A stretch of DNA of 64,000 nucleotides from Candidatus Onthenecus intestinigallinarum (GCA_018713325.1 DVFJ01000009.1:1-64000), one strand, 5' to 3'. Numbered from the stretch's first letter, positions 27,872-36,977 are shown. Made by a program: numbers and translations. Notes: a model not told the origin generated them from the letters alone.

Positions 27872-28747
27872 TTACGGATCCAGCAGTGCGCGGAGGGCTT
27901 CGGGCAGCGGCGATTCGACCTCGACGCGCTTACCGGTCATCGGATGGCGGAGCGAGACGCGCGCGCTGTGCAGCGCAAAGCGCCCCGGCAGGCGCGGATC
28001 GGCATGCCCATAGAGGAAGTCGCCCGCAACCGGACAGCCCAGGTGCGCCAGGTGCACGCGGATCTGATGCGTGCGGCCCGTCTCCAGCCGAAGCCGCAGC
28101 AGCGCCCGCCCGCCGCCTGTGCCGATCACCTCATAATGCGTGCGCGCAGGCCGTCCGTCCGACGCGACGCACCGGCGCACGCCCTGCTCCAGCGCGATGG
28201 GCGCGTCGATCACGCCCGCATCCCGCGCGGGCCGTCCGTCCGCGACGGCGAGGTATTCGCGCACGAAGGCATCGGTGTGCAGCATCTCGCTCAGCAGCTT
28301 CTGCTCCAGCGCGCCGCGCGCGCAGACGATCAGGCCGCTCGTCCCCTTGTCCAGCCGGCTGACGGGACGGAACACGAAGCCCGGCGGATCGCCGAAGTAC
28401 GCGGCGGCGCGCCGCTGGAGCGTATCGCCGCCCTGGCGCGCGGAAGAGAGCGTCGGCAGCGGCGCGGGCTTGTCCACGACCATCAGATGCGCGTCCATCA
28501 GGCGCACGCAGAGGGCGTCGGGGCGCACGACGGCCAGATCGGGCGCATCGCCGGGCAACAGGAGCGTCACGGTCTGCCCGGCGCGCACGGGCTGCGTTAC
28601 GCGCGCGGGAACACCGTCGAGCAGGATGCCGCCGGCAAACTTCAGGCTGCGCATCGCGCCCTCGGAGAGATGCACGCGCCCCAACAGCAGCCGCTTGAGC
28701 GCGCGGCCGTCATCCTCGGGCGCGACGCGGAATGTCAGCGGCCGCAT
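27872..28747 (-). CDS. RluA-family pseudouridine synthase with S4-like N-terminus
   Basis: A 291-residue pseudouridine synthase of the RluC/RluD type. The N-terminal 75 residues (RLLLGRVHLSEGAMRSLKFAGG and following) look like an S4 RNA-binding domain. The catalytic motif is SRLDKGTSGL near residue 136, and a later signature is ETGRTHQIRVHLAHLG. The ATG at 28747 lies 13 bases inside the end of the AlaX gene, without a clear Shine-Dalgarno, so it probably depends on translational coupling. It is the last gene of the operon that begins near 32087. It differs from the paralogue at 1033-1761 by having the S4 region. Confidence 0.9.
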   Translation of the reverse strand: MRPLTFRVAPEDDGRALKRLLLGRVHLSEGAMRSLKFAGGILLDGVPARVTQPVRAGQTVTLLLPGDAPDLAVVRPDALCVRLMDAHLMVVDKPAPLPTLSSARQGGDTLQRRAAAYFGDPPGFVFRPVSRLDKGTSGLIVCARGALEQKLLSEMLHTDAFVREYLAVADGRPARDAGVIDAPIALEQGVRRCVASDGRPARTHYEVIGTGGGRALLRLRLETGRTHQIRVHLAHLGCPVAGDFLYGHADPRLPGRFALHSARVSLRHPMTGKRVEVESPLPEALRALLDP

Positions 28748-29907
28748 TCCGCGCGCAGCGCCGCGTCCAGCGCCGCGCGGATCGCATCCTCGTCCGCGCA
28801 GCCGATGGAGCCCTGCACCATGTCGCGCGGGCCGCCGCCGCGCCCGCCCAGCGCGCCCAGCAGCGCCTTGCCGGCTGGCCGCACGTCCGCATCCCGTGCG
28901 CACAGCGCAAAGCGGCATCCGTCGCCGTCGGGCGAAAAGGCCGCGCCCACCTGCGCGCGCTCCGCGAGCGCAGCGGCCAGGCGGCGCACCTGTGCGGGCG
29001 CGAGATCCGGCAGGAATGCGACAGCCAGCGGCGCGCCCTCAGGCGTCTGCGCGGCCAGGTCCGCAAACACGCGGCCCCAGACCGCATCCAGCTGCGCCTT
29101 GAGCGCATCGCGCTCGTCCATCAGGCGGCGCACGCCCTGCACCACCTCCGCGGACTTGGCGCACAGCATCGCGCTGATCTGGCGCACCGAGTCGTGCTTG
29201 TCGCAGGCATCCTGCAGCGCGCGCGCGCCGCACAGGATGCTCACGCGCACGCCGCCCTTGTAGCGGATGCAGTCGACGACCTTGATCAGCCCGATCTCGC
29301 CGGTATGCTGCACGTGCGTGCCGCAGCAGGCGCACACGTCGCAGCCCGGCACCTCGACGATGCGCAGCGCGCCGTCGATTTCCTTCTTGCTGCGGTAGGC
29401 GATGTGCGCAAGCGCCTCGGCGTCCGGATAATAGGCGCGCACGGGCAGATCGCGCCAGACGGCCTCGTTGGCCATGCGCTCAACGCGGGCGAGGTCGGAG
29501 GCCGCCAGCTCGCCGTTGAAGTCGAGCGTCACCGCCCCGGAGCCGATGTGAAAGCCGACATTGTCATAGCCGTAGAGCTGGTGCACGATGCCCGAGACGA
29601 TGTGCTCGCCGCTGTGCTGCTGCGTGAAGTCCATGCGCCGCGCGTCGTCCACCAGGCCCTGCACGCGCGCGCCGGGCTGCAGCGCGCGGTCGACCTCGTG
29701 CCAGACGACGCCGTCCCGGGCGTGCGCGTCCAGCACGTGCGCCTCCCCGAGCGTGCCCTGGTCCGCGGGCTGCCCGCCGCCCTCCGGAAAGAAGGCGGTG
29801 CGGTCCAGCGCCACGCGAAAGCGCACGCCGTGCGGCTCGCAGGCGAGCACCGTGGCCTCGAACGCGCGCAGCGTCGCATCCTGTTCATAGAGTTTTTCGG
29901 TCTGCAA
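28735..29907 (-). CDS. Alanyl-tRNA editing protein (AlaX family)
   Basis: AlaX proteins are free relatives of the AlaRS editing domain that hydrolyse Ser-tRNA(Ala) and similar mischarged tRNAs. The 390-residue protein has the zinc site HSGEH (His98, His102) and CCGTHVQHTGEIG near residue 200, the beta-barrel start FPEGGGQPAD near 40-49, and a C-terminal DHHA1-like domain with GGRGGGPRDMVQG, as in the long AlaX class. The start is taken as TTG 29907, because AAGGAG is 8 bases upstream. It is 29 bases after the MBL-fold lipoprotein gene. Confidence 0.9.
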   Translation of the reverse strand: MQTEKLYEQDATLRAFEATVLACEPHGVRFRVALDRTAFFPEGGGQPADQGTLGEAHVLDAHARDGVVWHEVDRALQPGARVQGLVDDARRMDFTQQHSGEHIVSGIVHQLYGYDNVGFHIGSGAVTLDFNGELAASDLARVERMANEAVWRDLPVRAYYPDAEALAHIAYRSKKEIDGALRIVEVPGCDVCACCGTHVQHTGEIGLIKVVDCIRYKGGVRVSILCGARALQDACDKHDSVRQISAMLCAKSAEVVQGVRRLMDERDALKAQLDAVWGRVFADLAAQTPEGAPLAVAFLPDLAPAQVRRLAAALAERAQVGAAFSPDGDGCRFALCARDADVRPAGKALLGALGGRGGGPRDMVQGSIGCADEDAIRAALDAALRAECGR

Positions 29908-29936
29908 GAAGATCGCTCCTTTACATGAAAACGGCG

Positions 29937-30785
29937 TCACTGGGACGCCGCCAGGGTCGTGCCGTCCGTGTGAACCGTCACGTCGCCGTCGTCGGTGACG
30001 TATACGGCTGCCCCGGCCGAGCGCAGCGCGCGCAGCACCGCCTCGTCCGGCAGCTCGTCCTTCGTGTCGCGCTCGCAGGGGATGACGGCGACCTCGGGCA
30101 GTACCGCCTGGAAGAAGAGCGCGGAATTGTCCTCCACGCCGCCGTGGTGCGGCGCCTTGAGCACCTCTGCGCGCAGCGCCTGCCCCGAGGCGAGCAGCTC
30201 CTGCAGCAGGTCCTTCTCCGCATCCGCCGCAAAGAGGAAGCGCGTCTGCCCGTACTGCGCGCGCAGCACGAGCGAGAGGTCGTTTTCATCCTCATAGTCC
30301 GTGCGCTGCGGGCCGAGCACGAGCAGGGACAGATCGCCGAAGGAGAGCGCGTCGCCCGCCTGCAGCGTCTGCGGCGTCAGGCCCGCGGCTTCCAGCGCCT
30401 CGTCGAACTGGCGCGACTGCTTGCTGTCGACCCGCAGCGGACCCACATACGCGCGCTCCACCGGGAGCCCCTCCAGGATGACATCTGCACCGCCGACGTG
30501 GTCCTTGTGCGGATGGGTGACGATCAGCGCGTCCAGGCGCTCAACGCCCATCTCCCGCAGGCGCGAGAGCACGTATTCGCCCGCGTCCTGCGTACCCGCG
30601 TCGATGAGCACGGCATGCTCATCCGTGCGCAGCAGCGCGCTGTCCGCCTTGCCGCAGCGGAAGAACGTCACCGTCAGCCCGCCATCCGCATCCGCCGGCG
30701 AGGGCAGCTGCGCCACGCCCGCGGGCGTGCAGGCGCAGCACAGCGCAAGCAGGCAGCAAAGCATGGTCAGCAATCGGGTTCGCAA
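29937..30785 (-). CDS. MBL-fold hydrolase, ComEC C-terminal type lipoprotein
   Basis: A 282-residue exported metallo-beta-lactamase-fold protein. The N-terminus is hydrophobic and ends in a lipobox-like LALCCAC, suggesting a lipoprotein outside the membrane. The metal site THPHKDHVGG is near residue 92, followed by ADAEKDLLQ and APHHGG near 205. It looks like the free-standing C-terminal nuclease-like domain of ComEC. The start is TTG 30785 (GGGAGG 7 bases upstream) rather than TTG 30791. It lies 28 bases after the YesN-like gene. Activity on DNA or other phosphoesters is inference. Confidence 0.82.
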   Translation of the reverse strand: MRTRLLTMLCCLLALCCACTPAGVAQLPSPADADGGLTVTFFRCGKADSALLRTDEHAVLIDAGTQDAGEYVLSRLREMGVERLDALIVTHPHKDHVGGADVILEGLPVERAYVGPLRVDSKQSRQFDEALEAAGLTPQTLQAGDALSFGDLSLLVLGPQRTDYEDENDLSLVLRAQYGQTRFLFAADAEKDLLQELLASGQALRAEVLKAPHHGGVEDNSALFFQAVLPEVAVIPCERDTKDELPDEAVLRALRSAGAAVYVTDDGDVTVHTDGTTLAASQ

Positions 30786-30813
30786 ACGCAATCCTCCCTT
30801 CCAGGGGACCTGT

Positions 30814-32040
30814 TCAGGCGCGCAGCGCGCTGTGGAGCACCGTCAGCACGCAGCCCTTGAGCGCATCCAGCCGCTCGCACGTGCCGAACAGCGCCGGGGC
30901 CTGGGCTGTGCCACGCTGCACCGCCTGCGGGGGCAGCGCGCCGTCGTCGCCCGCGCGCAGGAGCAGCTGCTGAATCAGCCGGTTGACGTAGCGCATGACG
31001 CGGGCCGGACGGGGACGCGGCCAGGCATTCAGGTGCATAAACAGCGCGTCGGTCTCCTGTTCGACGCGCGGCATCGAGCGCGCGCAAACCGCCGCGTAGA
31101 GCGCCTCCTCCGTGGCGTGCAGATAGGGCACGTCCGCGCCGGCCATGAGCATCAGATCCTCTGCAAAGGCGATGGAGGAGCGGTCCGGCTCGGCAAAAAA
31201 ACGATAGGAGAGGGCCGTCTGCGCCTGCTCGGCTGCGGCGTCCAGCCCGTCGCCGGGGAGGTTCAGCACCTCGCTCACGCCCACGCTCATTGTCGCATGC
31301 TCGCCATAGCGCATGTGCGCCGCGGCGGCCTCCAGGCGCGCGCGCAGCCAGTGCGCGCCCAGCTCGCCCGCAGGATAGACCAGCGCCCACAACAGCGCGC
31401 GCGCCTGCTCATGGGCCAGCAACAGATCGTCCGCCGTGCGCAGGTATGCGCGGAGCCACTCCTCCAGCCGCGCCGGCTCAACGCCCGCCTCCGCCCGCGC
31501 GCACAGCAGAAACGCACGCCCATGTGGCGCACGGCGCAGCAGCGCCTCGTGGGTGGACTCGTCGCGCCGACCGGAGGCCCAGGCCGCCAGCAGCGCCTCG
31601 GCCTCGCGCTGAGCGGGCGAAGGCGAGACGTCGATGGCAGGCATGTCGGCGCTCGCCTCGCGCAGCGCCTGCGTACGCTCCGCGATGCCCGCCAGCACGC
31701 GCGCGATGTCGGCCGGCTGCAGTGGCAGGAGCACAAAATCCACCGTCCCTGCGCGGGTGGCCGCATTGCGCACCAGTTCGAAGTCCTCCATGCGGCACAC
31801 GACCACGCAGCTGACCTGGGGGCAGAGCACGTGCATGTCGTCCAGCAGGCGCAGCGTGGCATGGCGCTCAGAGTCCAACGCGGTGATCAGCACGTCGGGC
31901 TGTACCGCCTGCACGAGGCTGGGGATGTCCTCGAGCGTGGAGACCTCGCGAATGCCCGCGCCGGGCTGCGCCTCGCGCACGGCCTGCACGACAGTGCGGC
32001 GTCTGTGGGCGTCCTTGATGGCGACAAGTATGGTTTGCAT
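30814..32040 (-). CDS. YesN-like regulator lacking receiver Asp and AraC HTH
   Basis: The first 120 residues have the fold pattern of a response-regulator receiver, and residues about 150-310 resemble the middle domain of YesN-type regulators, including ALSYRFFAEPD. The phospho-acceptor position in PDVLITALD is Ala54 in place of Asp, the usual Asp pair reads IKD, and the usual lysine region reads LLPLQP. The C-terminal AraC DNA-binding domain normally expected after this region is absent; the 408-residue protein ends shortly after and the next gene starts 28 bases later. The ATG at 32040 is chosen for the GAGG spacing. It probably acts through protein contacts, which is inference. Confidence 0.7.
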   Translation of the reverse strand: MQTILVAIKDAHRRRTVVQAVREAQPGAGIREVSTLEDIPSLVQAVQPDVLITALDSERHATLRLLDDMHVLCPQVSCVVVCRMEDFELVRNAATRAGTVDFVLLPLQPADIARVLAGIAERTQALREASADMPAIDVSPSPAQREAEALLAAWASGRRDESTHEALLRRAPHGRAFLLCARAEAGVEPARLEEWLRAYLRTADDLLLAHEQARALLWALVYPAGELGAHWLRARLEAAAAHMRYGEHATMSVGVSEVLNLPGDGLDAAAEQAQTALSYRFFAEPDRSSIAFAEDLMLMAGADVPYLHATEEALYAAVCARSMPRVEQETDALFMHLNAWPRPRPARVMRYVNRLIQQLLLRAGDDGALPPQAVQRGTAQAPALFGTCERLDALKGCVLTVLHSALRA

Positions 32041-32086
32041 GCGCATCCTCGCTTTCGCAGAAGAAATGAGGGACCCATCTCTTTTG

Positions 32087-32115
32087 ATTGTACCGCAACG
32101 GCGGGAAAAATTCAA
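32087..32115 (-). promoter_or_regulatory. Promoter of the YesN-like/MBL/AlaX/RluA operon
   Basis: Minus strand TTGAAT (32110-32115), 17-base spacer, TACAAT (32087-32092). It is the only good promoter for the four minus-strand genes down to 27872. Confidence 0.8.
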
Positions 32116-32138
32116 CAAAACGCGCATTTTGTCGAGGC

Positions 32139-33953
32139 TCAATTCACTGGCGGCACGCTGAAGAGCAGCTCCAGGCGCGGTCCGTCCGGCCCGTGCTCCA
32201 CGCGGTACAGGCTGTCCGTGTAAAGCTCCCCGGCCACGAGCGGCGCGAGCCGTTCGTCTGCCCAAAGCACCACCGCATAGTCGCAGGCGTCCAGCGATTC
32301 GCGAACGGTTTGCAGGTTCATATCTGGCGACGCCATGAAGTCGCCCCCCGGCACGGAGACTTCGTAATCTGGCGCGAGCTCGTAGCGCAGCGCGATGACG
32401 TTGCCGCCGCCCAGACAGACGATGGAAGAACCCTGCGGCGCCTGCGCGCGCACGGCCGCGGCCAGCTCGCCCGGCGCGTATCGCTGCCAGTGCATCTGCA
32501 CGACGCTTTCCCGCGCGATGACCGTCTCGTGGAAGAAGCGCGTGTTGCCCACGCACAGCAGCACGCAGGTGCACGCGATGCACACGGCGCGGGCGGCCTG
32601 GACGGTCCGGGCGGAGCCGGCCTCCCGCGCGGCCTGCAGGCACAGCGCCGCGCCCATCAGCCCGCCCAGCAGCGCCGGCAGCGTCGTGTAACGGTCGAAT
32701 TCGCTGAGCCGCGCGGCCTCGTAGTCGCGGAAGATCAGCAGATAGGACAGCGCGATGAACAGCAGATAGCACAGGCAGAGCGCAAAGAGCGCAGCCACGG
32801 CGCGGCGCGCGCGGGAACGCCGCGCGGGCGGCAGGCAGCGCGCGCCCAGGAGGCACAGCCCTGCGGCGAACGCATACAGCAGCGCGGGCGGGACGGGCAG
32901 GCCGTAGCCGCCGTAGATGTCGGCGGGCCTGTACGGCGAGGTGAAGAGCGCCAGCAGAAAGCGCAGCGGCGCAGAGGCGTTGGCCTCGGGCAGCGCGCCG
33001 CCCAGCAGCGCCGAGACGTTTTGCGCAATGCCGGAGGAGAATGCGCTGCCGAGGCCGCACAGCGCGCAGTACGCCTGCCAGGAGACAAACGCCAGCAGCG
33101 CCGGAACGCCCGCGTGCAGCGCGCGGCGGCCGCGCACGTACCACGCGGCGAGCAGATACAGCGCCGCAAAGAAGATGCCGGTGTTTTTCGTCAGCGTCAG
33201 GAAGCACAGGATCAGCGCCTCGCCCGCGCCGCACAGGGGTCGCTCCCGCAGCGCCAGCGAGACGAACAGCAGCGCCGTCAGCATGGCCAGCGCCGGCTCG
33301 CAGAACAGGCGCGACGTCCACAGCGGAAAGACCGCGTTGAGCACGAGCAGCGGCAGCAGCAGCGAAACGGCTGCGCACAGCGGCCGACGCCAGCGCGTCT
33401 CGCCTGCAAGGGGCAGCGCGAGCGCGCACAGCAGCACCTGATATCCGAAGAGCGCGACGCCTTCGCGCGCGCCGAGCAGGCGGCAAAACAGCCACTCGAT
33501 CAGCGAGAGCGCGGGCGGATAGTCATAGAGCATGAACGGCGCGCTTTCGTGGCTGCCGAACAGGCGGCCCGTCCCGTTCATCAGCTTGACCGCCAGGCCC
33601 CAGTGGCTGAACTCGTCGTAGCTGATGTATACGCGCTCGATCGCGCCCCAGTACAGCAGCGGGCAGAGCAGTACAAAGCAGCACAGCCCGGGCGTCAGCC
33701 ACGTGCGCAGCGCCTGCAGCGGATGGGTACGGCATGCCCACAGCGCCCCTGCCCAGCAGCCCAGAGAACAGGCCGAAAGCGCGTACAGGCCCGCGTCCAG
33801 CGGCAGCAGGAGCCCTGCGGCGTAGAGCAGGAGCGCCTGCGCGCACATCGTGGGCGCGAGGCTCTGCTCGGGCCGGATACCCCGCCGCGCCGCAAGCAGC
33901 GCGGTGGGGCCGAGCAGCAGCGCGAGCAGCGCGGCGAGTTTGATCGCGGTCAT
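32139..33953 (-). CDS. GT-C-like polytopic membrane protein
   Basis: A 604-residue protein with about twelve membrane segments and a final 120-residue soluble domain. A first outside loop carries ISYDEFSHWGLAVKLMNGTG, whose acidic residues could match the catalytic loop of GT-C glycosyltransferases (mannosyltransferase or ArnT type), which use polyprenyl-phosphate sugars. The last part, QGSSIVCLGGGNVIAL, is soluble and probably outside. GGAGGGATGGC precedes the ATG at 33953. It stands alone between promoters. Assignment as a GT-C enzyme is inference from topology. Confidence 0.55.
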   Translation of the reverse strand: MTAIKLAALLALLLGPTALLAARRGIRPEQSLAPTMCAQALLLYAAGLLLPLDAGLYALSACSLGCWAGALWACRTHPLQALRTWLTPGLCCFVLLCPLLYWGAIERVYISYDEFSHWGLAVKLMNGTGRLFGSHESAPFMLYDYPPALSLIEWLFCRLLGAREGVALFGYQVLLCALALPLAGETRWRRPLCAAVSLLLPLLVLNAVFPLWTSRLFCEPALAMLTALLFVSLALRERPLCGAGEALILCFLTLTKNTGIFFAALYLLAAWYVRGRRALHAGVPALLAFVSWQAYCALCGLGSAFSSGIAQNVSALLGGALPEANASAPLRFLLALFTSPYRPADIYGGYGLPVPPALLYAFAAGLCLLGARCLPPARRSRARRAVAALFALCLCYLLFIALSYLLIFRDYEAARLSEFDRYTTLPALLGGLMGAALCLQAAREAGSARTVQAARAVCIACTCVLLCVGNTRFFHETVIARESVVQMHWQRYAPGELAAAVRAQAPQGSSIVCLGGGNVIALRYELAPDYEVSVPGGDFMASPDMNLQTVRESLDACDYAVVLWADERLAPLVAGELYTDSLYRVEHGPDGPRLELLFSVPPVN

Positions 33954-33983
33954 GCCATCCCTCCATTTGCATGCGTCGTCTCT

Positions 33984-33992
33984 ATTGTAACA
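33984..33992 (-). promoter_or_regulatory. Extended -10 promoter of the GT-C-like gene
   Basis: Minus strand TGTTACAAT (TACAAT at 33984-33989), about 31 bases from the start codon. The -35 is poor. Confidence 0.6.
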
Positions 33993-34021
33993 CATCCCGG
34001 GCGGCGCGTCCATTTTCCGCT

Positions 34022-34049
34022 TTGCGCATTGCGCGCCTTGTGCTACAAT
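34022..34049 (+). promoter_or_regulatory. Promoter of the esterase-tlyA pair
   Basis: TTGCGC (34022-34027), 16-base spacer, TACAAT (34044-34049) with an extended TGC and the GAAG tail. Confidence 0.65.
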
Positions 34050-34121
34050 GAAGAGGACGGCGCGGAGCGCGGCGCGACGGGGGCGCTCCGGCGCAGAGCA
34101 ATCGAGCGAGGAGGCATCATC

Positions 34122-34904
34122 ATGGCATTTTTACAGGTCGGGTTTTTCTCGGACGTGCTGGGCATGTGCATGAGCATGAACGTCATCCTGCCCCAGCAAT
34201 CCAAGCGCCAGATCGGCATGGCGGCGAAGGATGCGGGCGGCAAGCTGCCCACGCTCTACCTGCTGCACGGCCTCTCGGACGACCACAGCATCTGGCACCG
34301 GCGCACGTCCATTGAGCGCTACGTGGCGGACATGAACCTGGCGGTCGTCATGCCCACGGTTCACCGCGGCTTCTATACCGACCAGAAGGACGGCTACGAC
34401 TACTTTACGTTTGTCGCGGAGGAGCTGCCCGCCATCTGCGAGCGATTCTTCCCGCTGTCGGACAGACGGGAGGACCGCTTCGCCGCAGGTTTGTCCATGG
34501 GCGGCTATGGCGCGATGAAGCTGGGCCTGCTGCTGCCCGAGCGCTACGCGGCTGTGGCGAGCCTGTCGGGCAAGCTCGACGTGACGGCGGAGCGCCGGGC
34601 CGATTCGCCCGAGCGCGCGAGCGAGAACCTGCGCACGTTCGGCACGCGCGACGAGCTGGTCGACTCGGACAACGACCTGTTCGCCGCCGCACAGCGCCTG
34701 ATCGAATCGGATCGGCCCCGGCCGCGCATCTTCGTCGCCTGCGGCACGGAGGACTTCCTGATCGAGGAGAACCGCGCGTTCAACCGGTTCTTCGGCGAGG
34801 AGCTGGACGTGCACTATGAGGAGGGGCCCGGCGCGCACACCTGGGACTTCTGGGATGCCTACATCCAGAAGGTGCTCAGGTGGCTGCCGCTGGAGGAGCG
34901 ATGA
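34122..34904 (+). CDS. Esterase (EstA/esterase D-like alpha/beta hydrolase)
   Basis: The 260-residue alpha/beta hydrolase has an oxyanion/turn region LYLLHGLSDDHSIW near residue 45-58, nucleophile Ser in GLSMGGYGA near residue 125, an Asp in GTEDFL near 210 and His in GAHTWDFWD near 240. It resembles tributyrin esterases and S-formylglutathione hydrolases (esterase D group). It is probably cytoplasmic. GAGGAGG precedes the ATG at 34122, and its stop overlaps the methyltransferase start by 4 bases. The physiological ester is not known. Confidence 0.88.
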   Translation: MAFLQVGFFSDVLGMCMSMNVILPQQSKRQIGMAAKDAGGKLPTLYLLHGLSDDHSIWHRRTSIERYVADMNLAVVMPTVHRGFYTDQKDGYDYFTFVAEELPAICERFFPLSDRREDRFAAGLSMGGYGAMKLGLLLPERYAAVASLSGKLDVTAERRADSPERASENLRTFGTRDELVDSDNDLFAAAQRLIESDRPRPRIFVACGTEDFLIEENRAFNRFFGEELDVHYEEGPGAHTWDFWDAYIQKVLRWLPLEER

Positions 34905-35734
34905 GCGCCAAGCGTATGCCCGCCTGGGAGCGCATGGTGCGCGAGGGAATGGTCTCGGACCGGGCCGAGGCCGAGCGCTGGATCCTGGCGGGCAAGGTGC
35001 GCGCAGGCGCCGCGCCGGTCCGCAGTGCGGGCGAACCGGTCGCCATGGACAGGCCGCTCACCGTGCAGGGCCTATTTGACCGCTACATCTCCAAGGGCGG
35101 CTACAAGCTAGAGGGCGCGTTGCAGGCGTTTTCGATGGATGTGCGCGGCCGCGTGGCCATCGATGCGGGCGCGTCGACCGGCGGGTTCACCGACTGCCTC
35201 GTGCGCAGCGGCTGCGCGCGCGTCTATGCGGTTGACGTCGGCTTTGGCCAGCTGCACGGCAGCCTGCGGCAGAACCCCGTGGTCGTCAATCTGGAGCGCA
35301 CGAACATCTCCGACGAGCGGCTGTTGACGCTCTCGCCGCGGCCCGATCTGGGCACGGTCGACCTGTCCTACCTGTCGCTGCGCAAGGGAATCCCCGCGTT
35401 TTCGCAGATCCTGCACGGCCAGGGCGAGCTGATCTGCCTGGTCAAGCCGCTGTTTGAGATCGACGACGCCGAGGCGCGCCGTGCGGGCGTTGTGCCCCCG
35501 CAGGCCTATGCGCCGCTGCTGCGCGGGCTGTGCGCGGACATTGCGCGGGAGGGCCTGGGCTTTGTCGCAGGCGTGACGCACTCGCCCGTCACCGGCAATG
35601 GCGGGACGGTCGAGTTCTTCCTGCGCGTGAACCTGAACGATCCGGATGCGCAGCGCACGCCGGAGGAGCTGCGCGCGCAGATCGACGCGGCGGTTGAGGC
35701 CGGGCTCTCGCTGGAGCGATACCACAAGAGCTGA
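34901..35734 (+). CDS. TlyA-family rRNA 2'-O-methyltransferase
   Basis: TlyA adds 2'-O-methyl groups to cytidines of 16S and/or 23S rRNA using SAM; the older name 'hemolysin A' is historical. The 277-residue protein has an N-terminal S4 domain (about residues 4-60), then an FtsJ-like Rossmann methyltransferase with DAGASTGGFTDCLV near residue 90, YAVDVGFGQLHG, and CLVKPLFE near 190. The ATG at 34901 overlaps the esterase stop (ATGA). The reading frame is preserved through the full family length. Any link to capreomycin susceptibility is from other species. Confidence 0.92.
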   Translation: MSAKRMPAWERMVREGMVSDRAEAERWILAGKVRAGAAPVRSAGEPVAMDRPLTVQGLFDRYISKGGYKLEGALQAFSMDVRGRVAIDAGASTGGFTDCLVRSGCARVYAVDVGFGQLHGSLRQNPVVVNLERTNISDERLLTLSPRPDLGTVDLSYLSLRKGIPAFSQILHGQGELICLVKPLFEIDDAEARRAGVVPPQAYAPLLRGLCADIAREGLGFVAGVTHSPVTGNGGTVEFFLRVNLNDPDAQRTPEELRAQIDAAVEAGLSLERYHKS

Positions 35735-35746
35735 AGCGGCGACATC

Positions 35747-35771
35747 AAAAAAGCGCCGGGCGAACCGGCGC
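35747..35771 (-). terminator. Terminator of the KdpD-like kinase gene
   Basis: Minus-strand GCGCCGG (35765-35771) pairs with CCGGCGC (35753-35759) around a 5-base loop, followed by TTTTTT (35747-35752). Confidence 0.88.
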
Positions 35772-35784
35772 AGGCGGGGAAGGC

Positions 35785-36945
35785 TCATGGCTCCGCGTCC
35801 TGCGGGCCGGAGATGTCCGCGTCGATGGGCAGCGTAAAGCGCAGCGCCGCGCCGCCGGACGGCCGGTTTTCCGCGCGCAGCGTGCCGCCGTGCGCGCGCA
35901 CGATGGACATGCACACCGAAAGCCCGATGCCCATGGAGCGCGTCGCGTCCGAGAGCGGATGCTCCGCACGCGTGAGGTAGCCGTCGAACAGGTGCGGCAT
36001 CGCGCTTTGTGGAATGCCGCAGCCGTCGTCGAGCACGGAGAGGACGCACTCGTCGCCTCTGCGCTCGACGGTCAGCTCGGCCCGCGAGGCGCCCTGCGCA
36101 TGCATGACGACGTTTTCCAGCAGGTTGACGATCACCTGCTCGATCAGGATGGGATCCATGCGCGCCATGAGCATCTCGTCAGGCAGGCGGATGGAGACGG
36201 GCAGGGCGGGGAAGCGCTTTTTGAACTTGCGCACCGACTCGGCGACGACCTCTTCCACTGCCTCCGGCTGCGCCTTGATGCGCGCGGCTTCGCCGTTGAT
36301 GCGCGTGATGGACAGCAGGTTTTCCACCATGCGCAGCAGGCCCTCCGCGTCCTCGCGGATGTCCTCGATCATGCGCCGCTGCGCCTGGGGCGGCAGCGCG
36401 GCCGGCCCGTCGAGGATCGCGCTGGAAGAGCCGATGATCGATGTGAGCGGCGTGCGCAGGTCGTGCGAGACGGCGCGCAGGAGGTTGCCGCGCATCTTTT
36501 CCATCTCCGCCTCCCGACGGATGCGCTCCTGTTCCTTGATCTGCGTGGTCATGGCGCTGGTCGTCAGCGAGGCGACAAGCATGCTGATGAACGTGAGCGG
36601 ATAGCCCGAGATCGTGAAGTTGAACGCGAAGTACGGATAGGTGAACACGTAATTGACAAGGACCACGCCGGCAAACGACGCGACAATGCCGTACAGGTAG
36701 CCGCGCGTGACGCGCGCGGTGATCAGCACCGCCAGCAGGAAGATCATCGACACGTATACGTCGCTCTTGTCCGCCGTGCGCAGCAGCACGCACAGCAGCG
36801 CCGCCGCGGATAGAATCACCACGCACAGCAGCGCGTCGCGCGAGGAGACGGGCAGGTACCGGCGCGTCCAGGCGCGAAGACCGCGCACGCCGCGCCCAGC
36901 GATGGGGCTGAACGCACGTCGCGCGTCGCGTTCGCGTTGTCTCAA
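35785..36945 (-). CDS. Orphan KdpD-like sensor histidine kinase (N-terminal domain missing)
   Basis: A 386-residue kinase matching only the C-terminal half of KdpD: four membrane helices (about residues 20-125), then the dimerisation and phosphoacceptor motif AVSHDLRTPLTSI near residue 160, N-box NLLENVVMHA, and the ATP-binding DDGCGIP and GIGLSV. The N-terminal KdpD and USP domains, which sense in E. coli, are absent. The start is TTG 36945, 8 bases after GGAGG. No response regulator or kdp ATPase gene lies within several kilobases, so the partner is elsewhere. Control of potassium uptake is only a possibility. Confidence 0.85.
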   Translation of the reverse strand: MRQRERDARRAFSPIAGRGVRGLRAWTRRYLPVSSRDALLCVVILSAAALLCVLLRTADKSDVYVSMIFLLAVLITARVTRGYLYGIVASFAGVVLVNYVFTYPYFAFNFTISGYPLTFISMLVASLTTSAMTTQIKEQERIRREAEMEKMRGNLLRAVSHDLRTPLTSIIGSSSAILDGPAALPPQAQRRMIEDIREDAEGLLRMVENLLSITRINGEAARIKAQPEAVEEVVAESVRKFKKRFPALPVSIRLPDEMLMARMDPILIEQVIVNLLENVVMHAQGASRAELTVERRGDECVLSVLDDGCGIPQSAMPHLFDGYLTRAEHPLSDATRSMGIGLSVCMSIVRAHGGTLRAENRPSGGAALRFTLPIDADISGPQDAEP

Positions 36946-36977
36946 CTCCGACACCTCCAAGGGTTTGATCTGTCCCT

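Noticed and set aside
30814..33495. A long extension of the YesN-like gene to 33495
   Set aside because: It overlaps the GT-C-like gene in another frame; the receiver-like domain starts at 32040 with a ribosome site and promoter.
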